A DNA stretch of 9,048 nt, from positions 1-9,048 of the forward strand of contig DAOVGZ010000037.1 in assembly GCA_030672115.1 (NCBI GenBank). Direction: 5' to 3'. The notes beneath the pieces were generated by a model that saw nothing but the letters and a program-made list of their open reading frames with translations, was not told the DNA's origin and did no database searches. The stretch comes from a bacterium. Its GTDB lineage: Bacteria > Babelota > Babeliae > Babelales > Vermiphilaceae. The position numbers and the translations under genes were made by a program. Shown here piece after piece: positions 1-5,374 of the stretch; position 1 is the first letter of the stretch; the number at the start of each line of letters is the position of its first letter.

Positions 1-874
1 AGAACTTGAAGGTGAGATTGAATGCTCCCTAGAAGATCATCAACTTGTGGTCAAATCTGGCTCTGTAAATGTTGCGCTTAATATTAAAGATGCACAAGAA
101 TTTCCGCCTTTTCCTGAGCGAATAGAAAATCTTATGCAACTTGAGTCTGCTTTTTTGCTTGATATGTTGAGTAAGGTAGCTTTTTTAATTCCTCAAAATA
201 ATGCTAATCCTGCTCTTAATGGACTTTATTTAGAAATTTCAGATAAAGATTTTACCATGACCGCAACTGATGGTCATTGTCTTGCTCAAGCGAAATCTGC
301 ACAATATTCTCTTAAAGAAGATAAAAAGTGGTTATTGCCACGAAGAGCTGTTTTTGAAGTGAAAAAGATTTTAGAAAGTTCAAAAGAAGAAAATGTCTTT
401 TTAGGAATATGTGGTAATCAATTAGTCTTTTCGGGTGATTCTTTTAATTTTTTCACCAAACTATTTGTTGATCCTTTTCCACAATATGCTTCGATCATGA
501 GTAAAGATGGCTTTAATGCTGCAACAGTTGATCGCTCTCATTTTGTAAAAACTCTCAGACGTTCTTCTTGTCTTTTATCAGGGCAGTTTATTGCAACAAA
601 GTTTGATTTTACTTCTGATTCGCTTAATGTATCAATGCAAAATAAAGAAGTAGGAAAACTACAAGAAAACGTTCCATTGCAAAACTTCACTGGAGACCAA
701 ATGGATATTCGCTTTTATGCCCCATATCTATTGAATGGTTTGCAGGCGTTTCAGGGTGAAAAAATAGGCTTTCATTTGAAAAATTCATCACGACCTATTA
801 TCTTTGAATCTGATATGTCTAAGTATCAATTTGTGTATCTTGTTATGCCAGTTTCACCTACTATGAGCTCTTAA
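1..874 (+). CDS. dnaN: DNA polymerase III beta subunit (sliding clamp), 3' part
   Basis: The frame is open from base 2 to the TAA at 872-874, giving 290 codons of C-terminal sequence; the start lies outside the window and the GTG at 47 is internal. DnaN forms the ring-shaped clamp that tethers DNA polymerase III to DNA. The visible part holds the end of domain I (a VKSGSVNVALN strand followed by the FPPFPE linker), domain II with the typical NPALNGLYLEI and TATDGHCLA segments, a WLLPRRAVFEVKKIL helix, then domain III from about DPFPQYASI. It ends in YLVMPV, matching the family's C-terminal YxxMPM strand, plus a short PTMSS extension. A full clamp is about 370 residues, so roughly the first 80 are missing. 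recF follows after 12 nt, as in the common dnaA-dnaN-recF arrangement. Identification rests on these conserved segments and is secure. Confidence 0.95.
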   Translation, partial: ELEGEIECSLEDHQLVVKSGSVNVALNIKDAQEFPPFPERIENLMQLESAFLLDMLSKVAFLIPQNNANPALNGLYLEISDKDFTMTATDGHCLAQAKSAQYSLKEDKKWLLPRRAVFEVKKILESSKEENVFLGICGNQLVFSGDSFNFFTKLFVDPFPQYASIMSKDGFNAATVDRSHFVKTLRRSSCLLSGQFIATKFDFTSDSLNVSMQNKEVGKLQENVPLQNFTGDQMDIRFYAPYLLNGLQAFQGEKIGFHLKNSSRPIIFESDMSKYQFVYLVMPVSPTMSS

Positions 875-886
875 CGTTAGATATCA

Positions 887-1978
887 GTGCAACTTAAACG
901 TATTGAAGTAAAGAATTTTCGTTGCTTCACCACTAAAACAGTTCAATTAGATAACAAAATTGTTGTCCTTAAAGGATTAAATGGCGCAGGTAAAAGTTCG
1001 CTAATAGAAGCGTTACATTACCTGTGCTATTTGCGTTCTTTTCGCGCAACGTCTGTTCGAGATTTAATTCGATTTGGCCAAGAAGGCTTTTTTGTTAAGG
1101 CTCACTTTTTAGCCTCATCTGATGAAATGATAGATTATAGCTTGCAGGTTGGTTTTGCCAATAAAAAACGTTTGGTAAAACTTAATAATAAGGTTATTAG
1201 TTCTTTTAAGGAACTTATGGATCATTATCGTGTTGTGACGTTAACAGAAGATGATCTTGCTTTAATTAAAAGTGGACCAGATGTAAGACGGCAGTTTATT
1301 GATCAGGCAATTTTGCTTCAAGATCAAGGTTATACACAACGCTTAAGAACGTTTAAAAAAATATTACAAAATAGAAATAGTTTACTACAGAGCAGAAACT
1401 GCTGTGAACAATCGTGTCATTTATGGACAACACAGTTATGGGAAGCATCACAAAGTATACAAAAGCAGCGTGTAGCACAGCTTAAAATATATCAAGAATC
1501 AGTTAATCATATGCTTTTTGAGATTTTTAATGAGTCGATCATTGTTAATCTTGAATACAGACCTAAAAATGGCGATTTAACCGATAACTTTAAAGCATTT
1601 ATGGCTCGCTATACTGACAAGCAGCTTTTTTTAGAAGAAATGCGCTATAGAAGATCTTTGTTTGGATGTCATCTTGATGATATAGTTGTTACTTTTCAAG
1701 GGAAAAAATCAAAGCAATTTGCTTCTCGTGGTCAACAAAAGTTAACAATCTTATTGCTCAAAATCGCTCAATTGAGAGCTATAGAAAAACAAAGAGGCCC
1801 AGCAGTACTGCTATTGGATGATTTTATGACTGATTTTGATGAAGAAAAAATTCAACATTTATGTTCTTTTTTTGCTTCTTTGCCTTACCAGTTGATCTTT
1901 ACATCGCCAGCCCAAAATGCTACATTTGACCATCAGATCAAGCAATTGGGGGGGGTTTTTGTAAATCTGACTGTCTGA
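887..1978 (+). CDS. recF: DNA replication and repair protein RecF
   Basis: RecF is an SMC-like ABC ATPase that, with RecO and RecR, loads RecA at single-strand gaps and stalled forks. The 363-residue product is the normal length. The start is GTG at 887, giving MQLKRIEVKNFRCF, the usual RecF N-terminus; no convincing Shine-Dalgarno is seen and the gap to dnaN is 12 nt, so translational coupling is likely. Visible motifs are Walker A GLNGAGKS (30-37), an IKSGPDVRRQFID segment (127-139) characteristic of RecF, RRSLFGCHLDDI (255-266), the ABC signature SRGQQK (280-285) and Walker B VLLLDD (307-312), followed by a D-loop-like DFDEEK. An eight-G run (1948-1955) lies nine codons before the stop; the frame remains intact. 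Function assignment is secure. Confidence 0.95.
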   Translation: MQLKRIEVKNFRCFTTKTVQLDNKIVVLKGLNGAGKSSLIEALHYLCYLRSFRATSVRDLIRFGQEGFFVKAHFLASSDEMIDYSLQVGFANKKRLVKLNNKVISSFKELMDHYRVVTLTEDDLALIKSGPDVRRQFIDQAILLQDQGYTQRLRTFKKILQNRNSLLQSRNCCEQSCHLWTTQLWEASQSIQKQRVAQLKIYQESVNHMLFEIFNESIIVNLEYRPKNGDLTDNFKAFMARYTDKQLFLEEMRYRRSLFGCHLDDIVVTFQGKKSKQFASRGQQKLTILLLKIAQLRAIEKQRGPAVLLLDDFMTDFDEEKIQHLCSFFASLPYQLIFTSPAQNATFDHQIKQLGGVFVNLTV

Positions 1979-2018
1979 AAACTTTACTTTAGTAGCGCTC
2001 TTTCTTATTTTGATGTCC

Positions 2019-2047
2019 TTGACAAATAGATAGAACAGACTTACTCT
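2019..2047 (+). promoter_or_regulatory. Weak promoter-like element after recF
   Basis: A perfect TTGACA (2019-2024) lies 41 nt past the recF stop. The best -10 at 17-nt spacing is TACTCT (2042-2047), matching only 3 of 6 positions; a better TATAGA at 2048 is 23 nt away, too far for a sigma-70 promoter. It may be fortuitous in AT-rich DNA. Confidence 0.2.
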
Positions 2048-2105
2048 TATAGAGAATAAAGCGATATTTTCCTTGAAATGTTTATTTTTAATTATTTTTA
2101 AATAG

Positions 2106-2133
2106 TTGACATATCTGAAATATCCTTTATCTT
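2106..2133 (+). promoter_or_regulatory. Candidate sigma-70 promoter in the recF downstream spacer
   Basis: TTGACA (2106-2111) is a perfect -35 box; 16 nt later TATCTT (2128-2133) matches the -10 consensus at 4 of 6 positions. Predicted transcription would begin near 2140, just at the 5' edge of a small hairpin, and run about 100 nt to the strong terminator at 2201-2240. It could drive a small RNA, or the leader of the exported-protein gene starting at 2306. Confidence 0.4.
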
Positions 2134-2139
2134 TAAAAC

Positions 2140-2240
2140 AGTATCAATTTGAAAAAACGTTGATACTTTTAACTTAGGCTTCATTACTACTCTCCTTTTT
2201 TCCATCGCGTTAACTTCGGTTAATGCGATGGATTTTTTTT
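2140..2240 (+). ncRNA. Candidate small RNA or attenuated leader (~100 nt)
   Basis: No recognised RNA family. Bounded by a promoter-like element upstream and a strong intrinsic terminator downstream. The 5' end can fold into an 8-bp hairpin (AGTATCAA 2140-2147 with TTGATACT 2160-2167, 12-nt loop). Between the two hairpins is a pyrimidine-rich unpaired stretch with CTCTCCTTTTTT (2190-2201), complementary to AAGGAG-type Shine-Dalgarno sequences such as the one at 2294-2299. No ORF of useful size is visible inside. It could be a free sRNA or a leader with a conditional terminator for the next gene. Confidence 0.35.
2201..2240 (+). terminator. Intrinsic terminator with UUCG tetraloop
   Basis: A 14-bp stem (2201-2214 with 2219-2232, one G-T wobble) is closed by C(TTCG)G, an exceptionally stable tetraloop, and followed by eight T (2233-2240). 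The stem contains the TCCATCGC/GCGATGGA complement. Only the + strand has the T-tract, so it ends rightward transcription from dnaN-recF or from the candidate promoter at 2106. Confidence 0.9.
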
Positions 2241-2305
2241 GCGCACATCAGGTTTTATTGTTAAGGTGAAAAAGTGCGAATTACGTCTTTTTTAAGGAGT
2301 AGGTA

Positions 2306-3415
2306 ATGAGTCGTTTCTTCATATATAAACTTATTTTTGTATTTTCAAGTTTTTTTTCTATGTATAATATGTGTCAAAAAAGTTTGCATCTTAAAGATGT
2401 TATACGCCATCCAATATTGAAGTCACCTGCGATACTTTATTCGCAAAAAATAAAAAATCATACTGAACTATTCTTATGGGATTCAAGGAAGCAAATTTCT
2501 ACAAAGCTTTTGTCCTCTGCTTTTTCTTCTGTGGCAGTGTCGTTTATGCCACATGGGAATGGCTTTTGCTTTGTAGAGAATGAGGTATTGTTTCTTAAGT
2601 TTTTAGAAAAACGTCGACCTAAGCGACTTGATATTTATGAGCCTATTTATAATTTTGGTGTTCCTGTATGGATTGATGATTCTAGTTTTTGTTTGCATGC
2701 GCAGCGTGGCGATAGGTTTGGAATTTTTCATGTAACTACAGATTCTGATGTATCAACAATTGCAGCATTTGATAATATCGATTGCACATTTCCACAAAAA
2801 GTAGGCTCTTTTCTTTTTTATATTGAGTCTTTTTGTGACGATTTTATTTCAACAATTATTTGTGCTCCTTATCCTTTTATTGCACAAAAAAAACAATCTA
2901 TTTCAATAGAAGATCTTTTTAAAAGTGATAGTGAGTTATCGCCAACGCTTATAAAAAAAGAAGAGAAACAGATGGTTGTTTCGCATGATGGGCCAATTTT
3001 GTTTTTGAAAATGATAGATGAAAAAGAGGGCTTTTTTATAGAGCCAGTTAGTAAGCAAGACATCACCTCTGAGTCTGCGTTTACTTGTTATCATATAAAA
3101 AAAATACAAAACGAATGGATTAAAGAAAAGCTCTTTTCATTTTTTTTGCCATCAGTTTTAATTGATTTTTCTTATAATTCGATTCATTCGTTTTTGCCGC
3201 GTTATTACAGGGGGAAACTGTATTTTACAGATTGTTACAAGCGAGCATGTAGGCAAGGGGTAGATCTTTTTTCGTATGATATAGTAGCAAAAAAAATCAT
3301 ACAACTGACATTAGGTAAGAATTTAGAATCGTTTTTTTCGCCAGTTTTTATTGGTAACACTCTTTTTTATAGTAATTCAGATTATATTTGCTCACAAAAA
3401 ATAGATCGTTGTTAA
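2306..3415 (+). CDS. Predicted exported protein with beta-propeller-like repeats
   Basis: The 369-residue product is not assignable to a named family from the sequence alone. AAGGAG (2294-2299), six nt before the ATG, makes the start firm. Residues 4-20 form a hydrophobic segment after a short basic start, a likely signal sequence; Cys23 follows it but YNMC is not a good lipobox. The remainder alternates short hydrophobic strands with turns, for example ILYSQKIKNHTELFLWD (43-59), GDRFGIFHVTT (135-145) and LFSYDIVAKKIIQLTLG (321-337). The last resembles a TolB-type propeller blade (strand, D-x-x-x-K-K-I, LT). A lysine-rich insert lies near 194-222. By inference it is a periplasmic or surface beta-propeller of five or six degenerate blades. 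It lies between a terminator and another exported-protein gene. Fold assignment is tentative; export is moderately likely. Confidence 0.6.
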   Translation: MSRFFIYKLIFVFSSFFSMYNMCQKSLHLKDVIRHPILKSPAILYSQKIKNHTELFLWDSRKQISTKLLSSAFSSVAVSFMPHGNGFCFVENEVLFLKFLEKRRPKRLDIYEPIYNFGVPVWIDDSSFCLHAQRGDRFGIFHVTTDSDVSTIAAFDNIDCTFPQKVGSFLFYIESFCDDFISTIICAPYPFIAQKKQSISIEDLFKSDSELSPTLIKKEEKQMVVSHDGPILFLKMIDEKEGFFIEPVSKQDITSESAFTCYHIKKIQNEWIKEKLFSFFLPSVLIDFSYNSIHSFLPRYYRGKLYFTDCYKRACRQGVDLFSYDIVAKKIIQLTLGKNLESFFSPVFIGNTLFYSNSDYICSQKIDRC

Positions 3416-3425
3416 AATTCAAATA

Positions 3426-3451
3426 GCCCTCAATCGAGCGGCAAATAGGGC
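3426..3451. repeat. Short inverted repeat between the two exported-protein genes
   Basis: GCCCT (3426-3430) and AGGGC (3447-3451) can pair around a 16-nt loop, 11 nt after the upstream stop. No T-tract follows on either strand, so it is a poor terminator; it may be a weak 3' end structure or chance. Confidence 0.2.
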
Positions 3452-3497
3452 AGTTGCAGCAATAGTTCTCCTGTGGTATTATTTCTTATGGGCAATT

Positions 3498-3520
3498 TAT
3501 AATAATATCTTTATATAGGA
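3498..3520 (+). promoter_or_regulatory. -10 box and ribosome binding site for the repeat-protein gene
   Basis: TATAAT (3498-3503) is a perfect -10 hexamer 23 nt upstream of the ATG at 3527. No good -35 is found at 16-18 nt upstream, so the promoter would need an activator or be weak. TAGGA (3516-3520) is a modest Shine-Dalgarno six nt before the start. If this -10 is used, the 5' leader is only about 17 nt. Confidence 0.4.
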
Positions 3521-3526
3521 ATAATA

Positions 3527-4060
3527 ATGAAAAAAAAGAAACTAAGCGGGTTGATTGTAAGTGCAGCATTTTTGTTGCTGGGTAGTCAAATTGAAGCTTC
3601 TGTGTCTAAAGACTTAGGTCATTTGATTCAGACAGGCCTTGAAAATCAGTTACCAGTTAATAAAGTTCAAGTTTCTAAGCATCAAGGTTTAGGTCATTTG
3701 ATTCAGACAGGCGATAAAGATTATTGTGTAGTTAGTACGGGGGAAACGTTTACTGGCGCGAGTTCTTCTTCTCCTCAGAAAGGTTTTGAGTATCAAGGTT
3801 TATGTCATTTGATTCAGACAGGCGATGAAGATAATTGTATAGCAGGTACGGGTAAATCGTTTGCTTGCCCGAGTTCTTCTTCTCCAGGGTGGTTAAACAG
3901 TTATTTAACAGGTGGGTGTAATAAGAAAAATGAAGAAAATAAAAAAACAACAACAGGAAAAGTAGAATTTTTCGTGAAACGTAAGAAAAAGCGTAAAAAA
4001 AATAATTTTTCATCTAATCATAATTATTATCCCTTAAAAAAAAGGCCATTTAAAAAGTAA
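3527..4060 (+). CDS. Small secreted protein with three LGHLIQTG repeats and basic NLS-like tail
   Basis: Unknown family, 177 residues. A clear Sec signal peptide is visible: KKKK at 2-5, a hydrophobic core about 9-19, and probable cleavage after IEA (24). The mature part carries LGHLIQTG at 30-37 and 55-62 and LCHLIQTG at 92-99. Residues 51-87 and 88-124 form two tandem 37-residue units, each ending in a serine-rich SSSSP stretch. Cysteines at 67, 93, 104, 114 and 131 could form disulfides after export. The tail from 151 is strongly basic (KRKKKRKK at 151-158, LKKRPFKK at 170-177). Two adjacent TAA codons end the frame. The gene stands alone, after another exported-protein gene and before a 640-nt gap. 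By inference it is a surface or effector-type protein; the basic tail would also suit nucleic-acid or cell-wall polymer binding. No enzymatic motif is seen. Confidence 0.65.
   Translation: MKKKKLSGLIVSAAFLLLGSQIEASVSKDLGHLIQTGLENQLPVNKVQVSKHQGLGHLIQTGDKDYCVVSTGETFTGASSSSPQKGFEYQGLCHLIQTGDEDNCIAGTGKSFACPSSSSPGWLNSYLTGGCNKKNEENKKTTTGKVEFFVKRKKKRKKNNFSSNHNYYPLKKRPFKK
3677..3898 (+). repeat. Tandem 111-bp coding repeat with a 24-bp core also present at 3614-3637
   Basis: Two 111-bp units (3677-3787 and 3788-3898) are tandem and in frame. The 24-bp core encoding L-G-H-L-I-Q-T-G is at 3614-3637, 3689-3712 and 3800-3823. The first two copies are identical at every base and the third differs by one (G to T, Gly to Cys). 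The flanks of the two long units have diverged more. This suggests recent duplication or gene conversion within the gene. Confidence 0.85.
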
Positions 4061-4147
4061 TAAAAAAAGAATCGCCTCTTTTAGAAATAACTTTTAAATT
4101 AAAGAAAATGTTGTTTTAAAAAAAAATAATTAATATTTTTTAAACTC

Positions 4148-4176
4148 TTGACTTTGAAAGTGAAACTTTATATTTT
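4148..4176 (+). promoter_or_regulatory. Candidate sigma-70 promoter in the gene-free region
   Basis: TTGACT (4148-4153, 5 of 6) is followed after 17 nt by TATTTT (4171-4176, 4 of 6); a TATATT also fits with 15 nt spacing. It lies 87 nt past the preceding stop codon and no + strand gene follows within the window, so it would drive a noncoding transcript ending at the terminator near 4359. Confidence 0.4.
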
Positions 4177-4182
4177 GTTAAT

Positions 4183-4360
4183 AGATTGAAATTTCTTCTT
4201 TCTACGCTCAAAAAAAAAATTTCGTTTTTTCTTAAAAAGTCAGTGTATTTTTTACATAATATACATTATCGGCCACAGTTTTTTTGTTAAGCCTTTTGCT
4301 TAGCCACTTTTGAAAAAGTCCTTTATTTAAGCCGCGCATTAAAATGCGCGGCTTTTTTTA
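4183..4360 (+). ncRNA. Candidate small RNA (~180 nt) ending in a strong terminator
   Basis: Defined by the promoter-like element at 4148-4176 and the terminator at 4329-4359; no recognised RNA family and no plausible ORF. Possible helices are GAAATTT (4188-4194) with AAATTTC (4217-4223), TAAGC (4288-4292) with GCTTA (4298-4302), and ACTTT (4306-4310) with AAAGT (4315-4319), followed by the terminator stem. The alternative is that this is just a long 3' untranslated region of the upstream secreted-protein gene. I could not match it to 6S, SRP, RNase P or tmRNA motifs. Confidence 0.35.
4329..4359 (+). terminator. GC-rich intrinsic terminator
   Basis: AAGCCGCGCAT (4329-4339) pairs perfectly with ATGCGCGGCTT (4344-4354) around a four-base TAAA loop, followed by a run of seven T (4353-4359). 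The GC-rich stem stands out in the AT-rich surroundings. The T-tract is only on the + strand, so it ends rightward transcription, either from the secreted repeat-protein gene 269 nt upstream or from the candidate small RNA promoter. Confidence 0.85.
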
Positions 4361-4702
4361 CAGTTTGGTCAAGCTTTTTTTTTATACTTTTTTAATAAAT
4401 ACAATATGAAACTACTTTAGTTTGAAGTTTGAAAAATTACGCCCTCAAACTTCGCTTTTGACAAAAGATCTTGCAGTTTCTCGAGTGTTTAATCGTTAAA
4501 TGATTGTCGTGTCAGAATGGCAAGATATTTAGCCTCTGTGTTAAAAGTTGCTTTTTGTAAGGAATTTCAGACTTTTGCCTGTTTTTGATTACAAAATTTA
4601 AACTTTTTTGAAATTTATGGTTATAAATTTGCGAAAAATAAAAAATTTTACCAACCATTTTTGATTGATATATTTTTTTCTAAATTTTAATTTTTTTTTA
4701 AA
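4361..4702. other. Gene-free AT-rich stretch with a series of inverted repeats
   Basis: No credible ORF on either strand. It holds four inverted repeats in close order: GAAGTTTGA (4424-4432) with TCAAACTTC (4445-4453); CTTTT (4455-4459) with AAAAG (4463-4467); ATCTTGC (4468-4474) with GCAAGAT (4520-4526); and TTTTGTAA (4553-4560) with TTACAAAA (4589-4596). The first three abut almost without gaps. From about 4597 to 4702 the sequence is nearly pure A/T and I see nothing specific in it. It could be structured RNA, a decayed gene or spacer DNA between convergent transcription units. Confidence 0.4.
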
Positions 4703-5215
4703 TTATATTTTTTGAGGTTTATATGAGATCACCAAAACAGGAAGAAGTTGATCAAGTTTAAAAAGTTTCATTTGCCTAAAGCAGTTTGTTGTCCATTGAC
4801 TATTAACAAGTTCATCGGTAGCTTCTACCCAAATGAAATCATAATAAAATTTTTCTAAAAAAAATTCTTCCAATTCAAATTTTGCTCCCTTTTGTAAATA
4901 GCCCCCAAGCATTAATTCTTCATATAGATTTGTTACATTATTTCTTAGGTTGCATTGTGAAGTTGTTAAGCAGGCAATATTAGTATAATAATTATTGAGT
5001 GAGTTAAGAAAAAGATTTACAAGCGCTCTACCAGAAATAGCATCGTCAACTTTTATATAATGAAGTCCATTAACTAAAAAAGCATCTTGCAGATCAAGAA
5101 TGTCAAAATCTGAAAATGGTTCTTTTATATATTTTGCAGATTTAATATGTTTATCCATTCCAGATAAAGTTATAGTTTTGTTTGGTATTTCAAAAGCATT
5201 TAAACTCTTTCTCAT
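4703..5215 (-). CDS. Hypothetical protein, possible P-loop-like fold with degraded Walker A
   Basis: The 170-residue product is not recognised. The start is firm: AAGGAG (5222-5227) sits six nt before the ATG. There is no signal peptide, so it is probably cytoplasmic. Its order of segments resembles a RecA/KaiC-type ATPase: a strand and turn LHYIKVDDAISGRALVNLFL (51-70) where a Walker A would be, a second strand TNIACLTTSQ (78-87), a hydrophobic strand ending in an acid, YDFIWVEAT (125-133), like a Walker B, and a final strand LLPVLVISY (157-165). However, the G-x(4)-GK-S/T signature is absent (VDDAISGRA at 56-64), so ATP binding is unlikely. This fold reading is inference by eye. The gene is a single transcription unit with its own promoter and a GC-rich leader, downstream of the rplI-dnaB-ruvC operon on the same strand. 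Confidence 0.55.
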   Translation of the reverse strand: MRKSLNAFEIPNKTITLSGMDKHIKSAKYIKEPFSDFDILDLQDAFLVNGLHYIKVDDAISGRALVNLFLNSLNNYYTNIACLTTSQCNLRNNVTNLYEELMLGGYLQKGAKFELEEFFLEKFYYDFIWVEATDELVNSQWTTNCFRQMKLFKLDQLLPVLVISYKPQKI

Positions 5216-5262
5216 CTGAGGCTCCTTTCGCTCCCCCGCTACCGAGGCCTCTGTCCCCTATC
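5216..5262 (-). promoter_or_regulatory. GC-rich 5' leader of the 170-aa gene
   Basis: Of 45 bases from 5216 to 5260, 30 are G or C, about twice the local level. Read on the - strand it is purine-rich with GGGGGAG followed by AAAGGAG, the latter being the Shine-Dalgarno. A GAGGC (5251-5247) can pair with GCCTC (5222-5218) next to the start codon, enclosing the Shine-Dalgarno in the loop. GAGGCCTC (5244-5251) is a perfect palindrome. The segment corresponds almost exactly to the predicted untranslated leader, so it may regulate translation; this is inference. Confidence 0.4.
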
Positions 5263-5272
5263 GTACAATTTT

Positions 5273-5301
5273 TTAATACTCTACATAAAAAGCGATGTAA
5301 A
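5273..5301 (-). promoter_or_regulatory. Candidate sigma-70 promoter for the 170-aa gene
   Basis: On the - strand TTTACA (5301-5296, 5 of 6) is followed by exactly 17 nt and TATTAA (5278-5273, 4 of 6). Transcription would start near 5266, giving a leader of about 50 nt that coincides with the GC-rich segment. Confidence 0.5.
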
Positions 5302-5305
5302 AAAC

Positions 5306-5353
5306 AAGAAAAGATACAAAAAAGAAATATTTAAAAAAATATATTTTTGTATC
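5306..5353 (-). terminator. AT-rich hairpin terminator downstream of ruvC
   Basis: GATACAAAAA and TTTTTGTATC (5313-5322 and 5344-5353) form a perfect 10-bp inverted repeat with a 21-nt A/T loop. On the - strand it is followed by TTTTCTTG and more T. It begins 22 nt past the ruvC stop and ends just before the -35 of the next gene, as expected for an operon-end terminator, though the stem is weak in G+C. Confidence 0.45.
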
Positions 5354-5374
5354 GAAAAACTTAAAATAAATTAT

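Noticed and set aside
47..49. GTG start for dnaN
   Set aside because: The frame is open upstream to the window edge and the preceding residues fit the clamp domain I, so this is an internal valine codon.
1941..1978. Frameshifted recF at the G8 run
   Set aside because: The frame is intact, the product length is normal, and all motifs lie upstream of the run.
1979..2305. oriC or DnaA boxes near dnaN-recF
   Set aside because: I found no TTATCCACA-type boxes or clustered near-matches; the origin, if near, probably lies upstream of the window.
2869..3066. 65-aa open frame on the - strand
   Set aside because: It lies wholly antisense within the 369-aa exported-protein gene, which has a strong ribosome binding site; no Shine-Dalgarno or recognisable motif supports the antisense frame.
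3614..3823. Possible CRISPR array from three 24-bp repeats
   Set aside because: Repeats are in frame inside a protein gene, spacing is unequal (75 and 111 nt between starts), and the spacers themselves are homologous.
3750..4013. 87-aa open frame on the - strand with a hydrophobic stretch
   Set aside because: Antisense to the secreted repeat protein; the hydrophobicity arises from reading A/G-rich lysine codons in reverse as T-rich codons.
4065..4082. AAAAGA/TCTTTT hairpin as terminator of the secreted repeat-protein gene
   Set aside because: The 6-bp stem is weak and the T-run is only four bases; the strong terminator at 4329-4359 is a better candidate.
4361..4702. tRNA, tmRNA, RNase P or SRP RNA in the gene-free stretch
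   Set aside because: No T-loop GTTCGANTC, CCA end, or conserved cores of these RNAs are visible on either strand.
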